A stretch of 64,000 nt of DNA from Maribellus maritimus (GTDB lineage: Bacteria; Bacteroidota; Bacteroidia; Bacteroidales; Prolixibacteraceae). Of this stretch, positions 46,255 through 56,306 are shown one piece after another (the stretch's first letter is position 1; each line of letters begins with the position of its first letter). The notes beneath the pieces were generated by a model. The model was not told where the DNA came from and ran no database searches. It worked only from the letters and a program-made list of their open reading frames with translations. The DNA lies in NCBI RefSeq assembly GCF_022267315.1, contig NZ_JAIKLE010000013.1, forward strand, positions 108,215-172,214, given 5' to 3'. The translations under genes and the position numbers were made by a program.

Positions 46255-47376
46255 CTAAATAGCACTTTGAATGGCATCTAAATAAAAATCAATAACGATC
46301 TTTTCATCAAACTTCTCTTCTGCTATTTTTCTGGATTGCTCCCCCATTTTCAATCTTGCCACTTGATCCATTTTTAAAAATAACTCCATCTTTTGTGCAA
46401 GTTCTTTTGCCGACTTAGGAGCACAGATAAAACCATTAGAGTTATCAACCACCGTATCTTTACATCCGGGCATATTCGTAGTGATTACCGGTCTCCCCAC
46501 AGAAAGCGCCTCCAAAAGGCTCCTGGGGGTTCCTTCTTTATAATAAGAAGGTAAAACGACTGCATCCGACTTTTGAATTACTGTTTTTACGTCATCCGTT
46601 TTTCCCAGATAATTAACATATTCGTTCCGGCAATACTCGTCCATCTTTTTCTGCGATATAGCCAAAGGATTATTTACCCCAAGCTCTCCCAGAAGAAGTA
46701 CCTTAAAATGATCATATCCTTTTTCTCTTAATATATGCGAAGCCGAAACGAGTTCATCAATCCCCTTTGGATATATCATTCTTGCCATCAAAAGGAATTT
46801 TGTGGTTCCATTGGTTACTGCAGGAGAAAATGAAAATTCATTTAAACTTACACCAGAACCAGGCAGCAAACGCGCAATCTCCTTCCTTACAATTCTTTGT
46901 CCGGTCAAGTGCTGCAAGTCCTCTGGATTTTGAAAAAATACAGTTTTAGCTTTATTTTGAGAAAATTTAAATAAAATTTTGAAAATAGTTCTGGACACCG
47001 GATTTTCGGAAAAAAGAGTTCCCAAACCTGAGATGTTATTTATACACGGAATTTTCAAACTCGATGCCGCAATGGTCCCATAAACATTAGGCTTTATGGT
47101 AAAATTTAAAAGAACATCCGGCTTTATTTCCTTCAGCTTGCGTCTAATCCTCCAAATTAAAGCAATTTCAGAAAATGGATTTTTTGATTTTGAATCGATG
47201 GGCAAATCATGGTGCTCACAACCAAGCGCTTTAAGTTTTTCTGAATAATTACTGTCATAAGGAGCAACAGTATATATCTTAAACCCTTCTGCGATAAGTA
47301 TTTTTATCAGATTCTTCCGCGTATTGTAAATATACCAGGAAGTATTGAGTAGTATAACTATTTTCTTTTCCATCAT
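46255..47376 (-). CDS. Glycosyltransferase, GT4 type
   Basis: A 373-residue GT-B enzyme. The N-terminal acceptor domain starts KIVILLNTSWYIYNTRKNLI. The donor domain has FLLMARMIYPKGIDELVSA and the E-x7-E motif region EGTPRSLLEALSVGRPVITT (about residue 282). Relatives (PglA-like) add the second sugar of a lipid-linked repeat unit. The specific donor is unknown. Tandem Met codons allow a start one codon later. It is downstream of a small unknown ORF by 7 bp. Confidence 0.88.
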   Translation of the reverse strand: MMEKKIVILLNTSWYIYNTRKNLIKILIAEGFKIYTVAPYDSNYSEKLKALGCEHHDLPIDSKSKNPFSEIALIWRIRRKLKEIKPDVLLNFTIKPNVYGTIAASSLKIPCINNISGLGTLFSENPVSRTIFKILFKFSQNKAKTVFFQNPEDLQHLTGQRIVRKEIARLLPGSGVSLNEFSFSPAVTNGTTKFLLMARMIYPKGIDELVSASHILREKGYDHFKVLLLGELGVNNPLAISQKKMDEYCRNEYVNYLGKTDDVKTVIQKSDAVVLPSYYKEGTPRSLLEALSVGRPVITTNMPGCKDTVVDNSNGFICAPKSAKELAQKMELFLKMDQVARLKMGEQSRKIAEEKFDEKIVIDFYLDAIQSAI

Positions 47377-47383
47377 TTGAGAG

Positions 47384-47668
47384 CTAATCCTTAAATGAAA
47401 ACTTTAACAAACGTTCAATTTCCTTCTCTTGTCCTGAAAGAAAAACCAGCCTGTTATAACCTTTTAAATATAACGCTATTTTACAATAAAAAATTTTAGC
47501 GTTCTTAGTTTTTCTTTGTCTAACAAATTTCAAGCCATGTATCAAAGCTCCCACTATATCAATTGTTTTAATTGATTTCCATAGCTTCGACAGACATAAT
47601 TTAAAATGTAAATATTTAATTCTAAATGTAAACTTTGACCCAAAATTAATAAAAAAAGTGCTGGCCAT
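47384..47668 (-). CDS. Small basic protein, unknown (possibly a gene remnant)
   Basis: A 94-codon frame with many Lys/Phe residues and no recognised motif, ending 7 bp before the GT4 start. The spacing suggests it is read with that gene. It could also be the tail of a decayed glycosyltransferase or acyltransferase gene, given the 332-bp AT-rich gap upstream. I cannot assign a function and would not rule out a chance frame. Confidence 0.4.
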   Translation of the reverse strand: MASTFFINFGSKFTFRIKYLHFKLCLSKLWKSIKTIDIVGALIHGLKFVRQRKTKNAKIFYCKIALYLKGYNRLVFLSGQEKEIERLLKFSFKD

Positions 47669-48000
47669 AATTTTTTAATTTCTAATCGCCATAAAAAACG
47701 TAAAATTTAATGATGAAGAGATCCCAAATAAGGTTGCGTGAATAAATAAACTATTGACTATTTAAAAACAATAGAAATTAAAAAATAATGGGTAACCAAT
47801 CAAGTTTACAACACCCAAAATAACACAAAGGACCTTAAACTGATTTTCTTCTGTAAAAATTTATTTTTTATTTCCATTTCAACTATTTCCGATCTCCCGT
47901 ACTTACGATTCGTCCGTTTTTCTTTTTATCAAAATGTGATTCCATCTATAAGCAGATTTCAACAAATTTACTCCACCATCTGCCTCTTACATTCCATCTT
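47669..48000. other. AT-rich gap inside the glycosyltransferase cluster
   Basis: 332 bp with no gene, palindrome or repeat that I can support. It is AT-rich and may hold an eroded gene or a local leader. Confidence 0.5.
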
Positions 48001-49038
48001 TTAATTTGTTGTTTGTTGCTTTATTAAATTCACATATTTAGGACCCCATTTCTGGTAAGAATAGTTTTCAATTATTGTGTCATGTCCTCTCTGCCCAATT
48101 TCTTCTCTCAATTTTGAGTCTTCACATAGTTTTGAAAGATAAAATATCCATTCCGTATCCGTTGAAGCGATATAACCGTTTTCGCCATGGGAAATAATTT
48201 CTTTATTTGCCGGCGAAGGACTGGCTATTACAGGCAAGTGCGATATCATGTACTGTATGAGTTTGAATCCACATTTTCCACTTTCCCATTTTGAGTCGAA
48301 AAGTGGCATAATACCAATGTCACTGCCAGCAAGGTTTAAGTGTTCTGTTTTTTCACGCCATTCAATGTTTTCGATATTTAAATCCGGCTCATATAGTTCT
48401 CCTCCTATTATCCGTAACTTAAATTCAATTTTTGAATCACGAAGCTTTTTAAAAACCGGTATAAGCGCTTTTAAGTATTTAATATTCGAAGGTGTTCCAA
48501 TCCAGCATATTATTAGAGGCTTATTTTGTTCCTTTTTATAAACAGGCGGATACTTTCCTATATCAATTACAGTTGGTAAATACACGCATTTGTCTTTGGA
48601 AAACTGCGTAAAATACCAGTAATTTCCAACAGACAAAAATTTTGCTTTTCGGGCTAACTTTAAGTGCTTGTTTTTTAACAAAAAATTTTTATTGTATTTG
48701 ATAAAAACAGCATCGTCATAATCTATACTGTAATTTTTATTTCTTAACAATATCTGCTCAATAAAAAAAGGTATGTTGGGAAATAATTCTTTTTCGATAA
48801 CAAAAAACCTATTTTTTTTGGGCGTAAACGCTAAAAACAAAAATCTTTTAAGGTAGGACTTTACTACCTTATAAAAAGGTATCTCCTTTAAATACAAATC
48901 GGAAACATATCCATCATAAAAAAGAGGAGAAAATGTATAAAAAACTCCTTCAGCATCAAAAAATTTGGAATAATTGAAAGATCGATATCTGGAGGAAGGC
49001 CCCTCTGAAAAATATTTAGTCAAAAAAACCACTTCCAT
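48001..49038 (-). CDS. Glycosyltransferase, GT4-like
   Basis: A 345-residue GT-B protein. The N-terminal part (EVVFLTKYFSEGPSSRYRSF) is of the kind found in sugar transferases that recognise lipid-linked acceptors. The donor domain contains PLIICWIGTPSNIKYLKALI, then GIMPLFDSKWESGKCGFKLI and a NGYIASTDTEW segment. The usual E-x7-E region is replaced by ESGKCGFKLIQYM, so it is a divergent member. It is flanked by gene-free gaps of 332 and 447 bp. Confidence 0.8.
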   Translation of the reverse strand: MEVVFLTKYFSEGPSSRYRSFNYSKFFDAEGVFYTFSPLFYDGYVSDLYLKEIPFYKVVKSYLKRFLFLAFTPKKNRFFVIEKELFPNIPFFIEQILLRNKNYSIDYDDAVFIKYNKNFLLKNKHLKLARKAKFLSVGNYWYFTQFSKDKCVYLPTVIDIGKYPPVYKKEQNKPLIICWIGTPSNIKYLKALIPVFKKLRDSKIEFKLRIIGGELYEPDLNIENIEWREKTEHLNLAGSDIGIMPLFDSKWESGKCGFKLIQYMISHLPVIASPSPANKEIISHGENGYIASTDTEWIFYLSKLCEDSKLREEIGQRGHDTIIENYSYQKWGPKYVNLIKQQTTN

Positions 49039-49485
49039 AACAAACTGATATTAAAAATAATTAATGATTTAGCCTTTTATAAACTGATGTTACTTCCCTT
49101 AATTAAGATAACACTTCTACAAAGTTAAGTTAGATTTTCCCTAATTGAATATTTTTCTCAAAACCGTTCTTTAGATATGGCCTACATCCCCAATTCATCA
49201 TTTTATAGACTACAAGGAATTTCTTAAAAGGAAACATAGACAGAACTTCTAAATTACAGAAACGTAATCCCTCTCCCAAACAACATTAAATATTCCAAAC
49301 TTAAACCAAGTGCATCTGTTTCCAGATATTCATACGAAAGAGCAACATTTGTGCTTCTCGCGTCAAAATATATTTGTTTAATTTACTTTTTTTTACGAGG
49401 TATTTTTTTTATTTCCTGACATAAATTGGTGGGTATATCCGTCTGTCCTTATAACTATTTTAAGGTTTCAAAAGGTTAAGATTGT
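49039..49485. other. AT-rich gap between two glycosyltransferase genes
   Basis: 447 bp without a supported gene. On the minus strand short open stretches are seen, for example one ending about 49127 that reads KNGFEKNIQLGKI-stop, perhaps the worn end of a lost gene. No repeat from the other families in the window occurs here. Confidence 0.5.
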
Positions 49486-50562
49486 TTATAAAAGAGATTC
49501 ATAAAGTTTAACGTGTCTTTCTACACTTTTTTCCCATGTGAATTCCAGTGCCCTGGCTTTTCCTCTTTGTATTAGTCTTTTTTTATAAGAGGGATTATCC
49601 AGAACTTTTAAAATTGCATAAACTATATCATCAACTTGATATGGATCGAAGTAAGACGCAGCGTCACCTGCGATTTCAGGAAAACAGCTGGTACTAGAAA
49701 TAGCTACCGGACAGTTATTGATCATTGCCTCGAGAATAGGCATTCCAAAGCCTTCATATAAAGATGGGAAAACGAAAAGTTCTGCATCTCTGTATAGTCG
49801 GGCCATTGTTATTTCATCGGCGTTAATATGATGGATTTTTTTACGTATCTTCAACTCTTCAAATAAAATCAACTCTGCTTTTGAAAAATCATTCCTGGTG
49901 CATATCACATGTAAATCAGGGTATTTATGATGAAAAACTGCAAATGCTTCAATAAATCGCTTAAAGTTTTTAAACTCACGTCTTAATCCTACAAACAACA
50001 GATAGGGAGCTTTCAGAATACGAGAATTTAGTCCCCCCGGAATTGTGGTTTGTGACACACCATGATGAATTACTTCTATTTTTGAAGGTTCTACAGAGTA
50101 ATGTTCCACCAAATCCTTTTTTGTGTTGTGGCTGATAGCCACAATTTTATCGGCCCGATTAAGCGATTTTCTCTGAAATACCACCCTTGACTCATTTTTG
50201 TCTATAGTTGCAAAATTAATGTCATGAAAAGTGGTAACCATAGGCTTTGAACCGATTGGTTTGATACAGTATGGATCAAAATTCGTCTGATGAAACACGT
50301 CATACTTTTGACTCCCCAACTTTATAATCGAATAAGGCTTATTCAATTCGGAAATAATTCGCCCCTTTCCGGGAAATTCTATTCCCGGGAAAAACGGGAA
50401 CGTATGAAACAGGCGATAATGTCTCACATATTCATTATTCGAGAAAAAAGTCGTAGTTCTCCAGTATTCCTTTGGGAGATGCCTGATTAATTCGACAAAA
50501 TATTTCGAAACGCCTCCATGTTTTTGCGATGAAAATATTTGGTGATCAAAAATAACTTTCAT
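49486..50562 (-). CDS. Glycosyltransferase, GT4 type
   Basis: About 358 residues from the ATG at 50562 (MKVIFDHQIFSSQKHGGVSK), a standard GT4 N-terminus; an earlier in-frame start at 50634 would overlap the polymerase gene and lacks homologous sequence. The donor domain has YLLFVGLRREFKNFKRFIEA and the E-x7-E region PSLYEGFGMPILEAMINNCP. Such enzymes transfer mannose, glucose or related sugars. It begins one base after the wzy stop, so it is tightly coupled. Confidence 0.9.
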   Translation of the reverse strand: MKVIFDHQIFSSQKHGGVSKYFVELIRHLPKEYWRTTTFFSNNEYVRHYRLFHTFPFFPGIEFPGKGRIISELNKPYSIIKLGSQKYDVFHQTNFDPYCIKPIGSKPMVTTFHDINFATIDKNESRVVFQRKSLNRADKIVAISHNTKKDLVEHYSVEPSKIEVIHHGVSQTTIPGGLNSRILKAPYLLFVGLRREFKNFKRFIEAFAVFHHKYPDLHVICTRNDFSKAELILFEELKIRKKIHHINADEITMARLYRDAELFVFPSLYEGFGMPILEAMINNCPVAISSTSCFPEIAGDAASYFDPYQVDDIVYAILKVLDNPSYKKRLIQRGKARALEFTWEKSVERHVKLYESLL

Positions 50563-50563
50563 C

Positions 50564-51745
50564 CTACTGATTGAATATTTGTTTGTTGTACTGATTAAAA
50601 ACAGACTCCCTTTGCTCAAAACTTTGTATTCCAAACAATAAGTTGTCGTATTTTGAAAAAATTACAGAATTACCCGTTATCACTTTAAACAGGCTTAAAA
50701 ACAATAAATATGAAATGAATACTTTCTTTATTTCAACTTTATTAATGCACTTATAGACATTGGGATATAAGACCCAGTATGAAAAAACAAATAATCCCGA
50801 AAACCTTTCGGCAAAAACACTCATGTCTGAAAAGAAAAAGAAAAAGAAAAAGTACAACAAATAAGAATTATAAAAAATCCTGTTCATTTCTGTCTTCTCA
50901 ATCATCTTATCACTAAAAATCGTAAAAAGAGTAAAAGAGAGGATACGTTCCACATACCCAACTGATATTCCGTAAGAACTCGAAGTATTCAGATATGTCA
51001 TAATTTTAGAGATAGAAACACTCATTCCTGTTAAATCAATTAGCGGAGGGATAATGACACTACTAAGCTTTATATGTAAAAGAAAGATACAATTACTAAT
51101 AACAAAGAGAGCCCATATCATCATTTTTGAAATCTTCCGGTTCAAAATGAAGTACATTGGGATGTAGATTAGTGCACTCGCGTGAAAAGTAAAGCCTAAT
51201 AAATTGAGCAATAAATACGGAACAAATTTCTTCTTCCGAATGTATTGCAGAGACAGCATAAAAAGAACAATAGCTTTTATATTCCGATAGGTATTAATTT
51301 CCAGCCCCAATCCTTGAAAACCAATGAAAACAATAAATGCCAGTGCATAATAAGAAGTGTATTTCTTAAATATTTGATTAATAATGAATAAATCAATGAG
51401 CGTATTGATAAAAACCCAAATGAAATAATTACGAAATATTGACTTAATAAAATAAGTATAATACAAGAAACCGAATTCAATTCTTCCATACCTGCTAAAA
51501 TCGGTTAGTTTCCCATTTTGAAAAGTTGGCATTTCTTTAAAATAGGGATAATAGGAAATATAATCGGTCATTACGTGACCTCTCAAGCCAATAAATACCA
51601 ACGCACTGAACAAAACGACCTTACGAATGTCTTCTGCATTTTCTCCCTGTGCTAACCTCTTCTTCTCAAAATAAAAACAGCCAATAAGGAAGAGCATGTA
51701 TATAACATATGGAATTGAATACAAATAGCTATAGGCTTCCCCCAT
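50564..51745 (-). CDS. EpsG/Wzy-type polysaccharide polymerase
   Basis: A 393-residue polytopic protein with about ten hydrophobic helices. Features of the EpsG family are visible: an N-terminal helix pair, then LVFIGLRGHVMTDYISYYPY with conserved Arg and Asp-Tyr residues, a second FTFHASALIYIPMYF segment, and further helices. These proteins polymerise repeat units at the periplasmic face. It overlaps the GT2 gene start by 17 bp. The identification rests on topology and the RGHVMTDYISYYP segment. Confidence 0.75.
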   Translation of the reverse strand: MGEAYSYLYSIPYVIYMLFLIGCFYFEKKRLAQGENAEDIRKVVLFSALVFIGLRGHVMTDYISYYPYFKEMPTFQNGKLTDFSRYGRIEFGFLYYTYFIKSIFRNYFIWVFINTLIDLFIINQIFKKYTSYYALAFIVFIGFQGLGLEINTYRNIKAIVLFMLSLQYIRKKKFVPYLLLNLLGFTFHASALIYIPMYFILNRKISKMMIWALFVISNCIFLLHIKLSSVIIPPLIDLTGMSVSISKIMTYLNTSSSYGISVGYVERILSFTLFTIFSDKMIEKTEMNRIFYNSYLLYFFFFFFFSDMSVFAERFSGLFVFSYWVLYPNVYKCINKVEIKKVFISYLLFLSLFKVITGNSVIFSKYDNLLFGIQSFEQRESVFNQYNKQIFNQ

Positions 51746-52712
51746 TATCGTTTCTTCCTGTTATATTAGAAATACGCTCTGAATATGAAATCGAAGACGA
51801 CTCCTTTTTACTTTGCACATAAACTTTTACCCCATCCCAATATGAGCGACGCATTATTCTACGCTGGCGGGCAGACATCTTAAAAGATGCTTTCAGTAAG
51901 TAATAAGAAAAATTAAAAGCAAATACAACGAGTTGATGAAAAAATGTATATTGTTTTAATGTAAAATACACCATGTTTCGCGTTTGATATCTGATACTAA
52001 AATCACTCTTAAATCCACCCGTTGAGCCTCCTTCTTTATGCCAGACAATACTTCTGGGTATATATATTAAGTTCTCTTTACCTTTTATCACAGCACGATA
52101 AACAAAATCAGTGTCGTCGAAATAAACGAAGTATCTTTCATCCATGAAACCTATACGTTGAAATACAGACGCATCAATTAGCATAAAACAGGTTGGTGCA
52201 TAAGGAATATTACAGCGTTTTTCAAATTGTCCTTTATCTTCTTCTCTTACACCAATATGTCTGACACTTCCTGTATGGTAAATAAATTTCCCCCCTGCTG
52301 CCCAGATAATATTTGTTCCATGATAATATATTTTAGGAACAGCCATTGTTGCATCTTCTTGCATCATTTCTTCAAAAAGTATTGAAATGGTATTGGGATT
52401 CAGTTCAATGTCGTTATTTGCAAGAAGTATATAGCTGCATCGATTGGATAAGGCCTCAAATATTCCAAGATTATTTCCTTTTGCAATTCCATAGTTTTCC
52501 GGACACTCGATAAATTTTACCGGAAACCAAACTTTTTTGCTTAGGTCTTTACTTAATGGTAATGAATTGTCTGGAGATGCGTTATTAACCACATATAATT
52601 CAATATTTTGATAATTCTGCTCTTCAAGCGATTTAAAAAAATCAGGAAGGACTTCTTCACTGTTGTATAATACGGTTACAATCCCGATTTTAGCAGTTTT
52701 TGGTATAATCAT
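51729..52712 (-). CDS. Glycosyltransferase family 2
   Basis: A 327-residue GT-A enzyme. The N-terminal nucleotide region starts IGIVTVLYNSEEVLPDFFKS and has VVNNASPDNSLPLSKDL, and LLANNDIELNPNT is the DxD-like metal site. A FVYFDDTDFVYRAVIKGKEN segment and WHKEGGSTGG follow. A short hydrophobic patch near 260-280 suggests membrane association. The donor/acceptor is unknown. It overlaps wzy and starts on the same base as the stop of the epimerase gene. Confidence 0.92.
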   Translation of the reverse strand: MIIPKTAKIGIVTVLYNSEEVLPDFFKSLEEQNYQNIELYVVNNASPDNSLPLSKDLSKKVWFPVKFIECPENYGIAKGNNLGIFEALSNRCSYILLANNDIELNPNTISILFEEMMQEDATMAVPKIYYHGTNIIWAAGGKFIYHTGSVRHIGVREEDKGQFEKRCNIPYAPTCFMLIDASVFQRIGFMDERYFVYFDDTDFVYRAVIKGKENLIYIPRSIVWHKEGGSTGGFKSDFSIRYQTRNMVYFTLKQYTFFHQLVVFAFNFSYYLLKASFKMSARQRRIMRRSYWDGVKVYVQSKKESSSISYSERISNITGRNDNGGSL

Positions 52713-53851
52713 TATTGGTATAATCCTTTTTCTTTTAGTTCTTTGATTGATTGTTCATAATTATCCTTTTGAACATTTTGCTCATTGACCCATTTTACAA
52801 ACTGCTCAATTCCTTTTTCAAAACTCCATTTAGGGGAAAAACCTAATCTCTTATTAATTAACTTAATGTCAGCATAATTATGACGAATATCGCCTAATCG
52901 GTAATTTCCTGATATCTTAAGTGGAACCTTGATACCGTACTTATCAATAAGTATATTTGCGACTGTTAATACATCTGTTGGCACGCCAGTTCCAACATTA
53001 AAAACAAAACCATTGGCTTCTTCTTTTTCAATTCCTAAAATTGTAGCATACACGACATCATTAATAAACACAAAATCACGTGATTCTTTACCATCTTCAA
53101 ATATATTGATGCCATTCCCATTTTTGATACGTGTAGAGAAGATAGATAAAATACCGGTATATGGATTTGCTAGTGATTGCCCCGGTCCGTAAACATTCTG
53201 ATACCGAAAAGCAACGGGGGCAATTCCAATACTCGGACATACGGTCATTACCAATTGTTCCTGCACCTGCTTGCTAATCCCGTAAACAGAAGTCGGATGA
53301 ATTTTGGAATCTTCAGCGGTAGAAACCAGTTTGAGAATATTTTTGCATCCTGGATATTTTACTTCAAAGTCTCCAACACTTAAATGTTTTTGCAGGCGAA
53401 CCGTAGGATAGACATAACTGTCTATTTCCTCACAGTAATAACGGCCTTCTCCGTAAATTGCCCTGGAACTTGCAACAACAACTTTTCTAACAGAATGAGT
53501 TTCATTTGTTAATATATCCAAAAGAAGTGCCGTTGAGCCAACATTCGTATCAGTATATTTATGTATCTTATACATTGACTGGCCGGTTCCTGTCTCTGCC
53601 GCCAGATGCACAATGATTTCCTGATTATCGACAGCCCGTATTAGGTCATCTTGCTCTGTAACTGAACCTTTGATAAAATGAACTTTGTCTTTTATCGATT
53701 GATAAAGCGGTGAAGTTTGCTCCGGATTATCACCATGAATCTGAGGAGACAAATTATCAAGGATTGTTACTTTGTATCCTTTGTTAATCAATTGTAATGC
53801 TAATTTAGAACCGATAAATCCGGCTCCGCCGGTAATAAGTACACTTTCCAT
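52712..53851 (-). CDS. NAD-dependent nucleotide-sugar epimerase/dehydratase
   Basis: About 379 residues from the ATG at 53851 (MESVLITGGAGFIGSKLALQ), which is the classic GxxGxxG start; an upstream in-frame start at 53899 would overlap the previous gene more. The catalytic pair is in SVYGISKQVQEQLVM (YxxxK), and ASSRAIYGEG precedes it. The long middle insertion is unlike simple GalE. It makes or modifies an NDP-sugar for this polymer; the exact substrate is not shown. Confidence 0.9.
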   Translation of the reverse strand: MESVLITGGAGFIGSKLALQLINKGYKVTILDNLSPQIHGDNPEQTSPLYQSIKDKVHFIKGSVTEQDDLIRAVDNQEIIVHLAAETGTGQSMYKIHKYTDTNVGSTALLLDILTNETHSVRKVVVASSRAIYGEGRYYCEEIDSYVYPTVRLQKHLSVGDFEVKYPGCKNILKLVSTAEDSKIHPTSVYGISKQVQEQLVMTVCPSIGIAPVAFRYQNVYGPGQSLANPYTGILSIFSTRIKNGNGINIFEDGKESRDFVFINDVVYATILGIEKEEANGFVFNVGTGVPTDVLTVANILIDKYGIKVPLKISGNYRLGDIRHNYADIKLINKRLGFSPKWSFEKGIEQFVKWVNEQNVQKDNYEQSIKELKEKGLYQ

Positions 53852-53864
53852 TATTTTGTCAGTT

Positions 53865-54665
53865 TTATTCAAATTCCGAACTAACGATATCCCAGTCAAT
53901 TACAGGAGAAAGCCAAATTGTCTCACCGTGTGTCGAATATCCAGGTACAGAAGAGTAAAGTTTTCTCTTGTTGAAGTACTTTAACTCTAAAAACATTTGC
54001 CAGTCAAGCGGATGTTTACCTTTTGTCCATTTCCTCAATACTTTTTCGTCACATTTTAATGTCTTTACCTTTGTGGCAAAAGTCATTGTTGTTGAGTTTG
54101 ATTCTCTCCAATGCGTACTTTTCGTGAAATGCATAATGCTTCTTTCCCTGATATAATATTTATCCGGATGATCATACAACGTAAAATAGCCATCATCGTC
54201 TAAACAAAATCCCTCGCCAAGAACTTTGGAAGCATTAGAGCGATGTATGTAATCATTTTCCAAAAAATATACAACCTCATTTTTGCCCAAGCCCAGTGCA
54301 ATGTCTAATGCAAGATTAAAAGTTCCGGCACCGTGTCCAATGCTTACAATTTTGATGTTTTCTTTTGGAATATATTTTTCGATTATGGTCAGTGTTGCAT
54401 CACAGCAATTATCAGCAATAATAACCCAGTTATGCTGGGTCAGTGGAAAATTTTTTACTGCATTGGCTAAACAATTTTCATTATTGATATAATCCGGCTT
54501 TCTTTTTTTATAACCTGCGTCACTAATTCTGTATATAATATTTACACGTTGGTTTTTAGCCACCCTTTTATCCAATTCTTCACCAGAATGAATTCGGGAT
54601 TCGTATTTCCCGTACTGAAGTTTCCATCTTAGCCTGGTAATCACTTTGATTATTAATGTTTTCAT
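53865..54665 (-). CDS. GT-A-like glycosyltransferase, divergent
   Basis: A 266-residue protein. A nucleotide-sugar type N-terminal fold is suggested by RVNIIYRISDAGYKKRKPDY and NWVIIADNCCDATLTIIEKY, and VVYFLENDYIHRSN resembles an acidic metal site. No membrane segment is seen. The ending TIWLSPVIDWDIVSSEFE is specific. I would call it a family-2-like glycosyltransferase with modest certainty. Its 3' end lies 14 bp above the epimerase ATG at 53851. Confidence 0.65.
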   Translation of the reverse strand: MKTLIIKVITRLRWKLQYGKYESRIHSGEELDKRVAKNQRVNIIYRISDAGYKKRKPDYINNENCLANAVKNFPLTQHNWVIIADNCCDATLTIIEKYIPKENIKIVSIGHGAGTFNLALDIALGLGKNEVVYFLENDYIHRSNASKVLGEGFCLDDDGYFTLYDHPDKYYIRERSIMHFTKSTHWRESNSTTMTFATKVKTLKCDEKVLRKWTKGKHPLDWQMFLELKYFNKRKLYSSVPGYSTHGETIWLSPVIDWDIVSSEFE

Positions 54666-54741
54666 TCTCTATTTATATCCAGATTGTTAGTTTTAACAGG
54701 AGAGATTTGCAACTCTGATATCTTTTTCTTCTTCATTGATT

Positions 54742-55428
54742 CTAGCTGTTTTGAAAAATAAAATCATCTATATTCAGAAATAAGTCCTTATTTTTCTTGA
54801 GCCACTCAAAGTCTTTGTTCCACCATTTATATTCCAACAGCCAATTAATTTGTTCCTGTGTAAAACGGCTTTTGATTTTTCGGGCCGGCACACCTCCTAC
54901 AACTTCATATGGAGCTACATCTTTAGTCACGACTGCTCCCGCCGCAACTACTGCTCCATCGCCAATGGTAATACCTTCAATTATTTTTACATTTGATCCA
55001 ATCCATACATCATTTCCAATAATAACGCTGTACTTATTATTAACCAGTCTGTTAATTTGGAACTTTGGCTCCGGGCCTTTATGAAATGTAAAATTGAAGT
55101 GACTTTGGGTATTGTTGTAAAACGATGGATGTGTAGTAACCACTTTCGAGGTTGGATGATTGCCTAATACAACTTTCACATCATCGGCAATGCTGCAAAA
55201 ACGACCAATTTTTGCATTAAAAATTTTGGAACGATGATTTATATATGTGCCGTATCCTATTTCAGAATTGAACAAAAATACATTAGGACTAATTGTATTC
55301 CGCTCCTCAAAACAACAATTTTTAATTATTGAATTCTTTCCGAACAATGCCTTTTTCCTGTTTCTAAACTTCTCAAAAAAATTCGAAACCGGGAAAAATA
55401 AAAAGATAAAATAAATAATTCTTCTCAT
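54742..55428 (-). CDS. Hexapeptide-repeat O-acetyltransferase (CatB-like)
   Basis: About 228 residues from the ATG at 55428 (an in-frame start at 55464 adds 12). A hydrophobic N-terminal helix is followed by left-handed beta-helix turns: [40 protein letters not shown] and [20 protein letters not shown]. The HPTS-containing segment near residue 100 includes the likely catalytic His. Such enzymes acetylate sugars of surface polysaccharides. It pairs with another LbH gene immediately upstream. Confidence 0.88.
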   Translation of the reverse strand: MRRIIYFIFLFFPVSNFFEKFRNRKKALFGKNSIIKNCCFEERNTISPNVFLFNSEIGYGTYINHRSKIFNAKIGRFCSIADDVKVVLGNHPTSKVVTTHPSFYNNTQSHFNFTFHKGPEPKFQINRLVNNKYSVIIGNDVWIGSNVKIIEGITIGDGAVVAAGAVVTKDVAPYEVVGGVPARKIKSRFTQEQINWLLEYKWWNKDFEWLKKNKDLFLNIDDFIFQNS

Positions 55429-55466
55429 GTTCTTTGTCTTAAAACATAATGAATCCGACCACATTC

Positions 55467-56306
55467 TTATTCAAAAAAGCTAATCATATCATTAATTTTA
55501 TCCCGATATTCACTTTTGACATCATAAGTATGAATTTTAGGATTTTTTTTGAAAAATATATTTACTTCAGCTTCTTTTTTGTATGAAAAAATTCGTTTAC
55601 AGTTGTCCATCACTTTTTGAGCAGGAGAACCTGCCAATAAAATATTCTCTTGGTTATAAAGTTTTGAATAGTCTTTGTTGAGAAGACTATTAAGTGAAAC
55701 AATCGTATTTGCAGCTGTTTTTGAGCCTTTCATAATCGACGAATGATTTCCAATCCAATTGGAATCTCCAATTATTATTTGTTCACTATGTCTTTTTGTT
55801 AAACCTTTTTCAATATAATGAATGTAGTGAAAATTTGAATCCAAAATTTGACATCCAAATGTTACATCTGTATTTGCACCAATTCGAACATATGTACTAC
55901 AAGAAACTAAAACATATGACCCCAAACGAGAATAATTTCCAAAATGCAATTTTCCACCCGTTACTCTTAAAGCATAATCAATACCGATAGAACAAAAACC
56001 ATCAAATATTATTTGGCTTTTTTGTGATAACAAAATAATAGCTGCTCCATTCGAACCACCAAATACATCAGTATTTCTGCCTAACTTTATCATACCCGGC
56101 TTTATTTCCTTACTGTTAATAATTACCTTCCCCCCGAGAGTAAGAAATTTTACCTTCCCGTAGATATATACCGGAAATTTTCGCGCTTGTTTAAAAGGTA
56201 GTGTTCGAAAATTAAAATAAAAAGTGTTCCAGATGTGGAGTTTCTTTTTGCTTATGTAATGCTCCAATTTTGAAAAAACCTTGTTTATCAATTGTCTAGG
56301 TTTCAT
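55467..56306 (-). CDS. Left-handed beta-helix acyltransferase, divergent
   Basis: A 279-residue protein with LbH-like isoleucine-spaced turns ([77 protein letters not shown]). It has no signal peptide and keeps a helical tail of about 40 residues. It is probably a sugar O-acyltransferase or serine acetyltransferase-like protein; the substrate is unknown. It overlaps the flippase gene by 4 bp, so the two are coupled. Confidence 0.78.
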   Translation of the reverse strand: MKPRQLINKVFSKLEHYISKKKLHIWNTFYFNFRTLPFKQARKFPVYIYGKVKFLTLGGKVIINSKEIKPGMIKLGRNTDVFGGSNGAAIILLSQKSQIIFDGFCSIGIDYALRVTGGKLHFGNYSRLGSYVLVSCSTYVRIGANTDVTFGCQILDSNFHYIHYIEKGLTKRHSEQIIIGDSNWIGNHSSIMKGSKTAANTIVSLNSLLNKDYSKLYNQENILLAGSPAQKVMDNCKRIFSYKKEAEVNIFFKKNPKIHTYDVKSEYRDKINDMISFFE

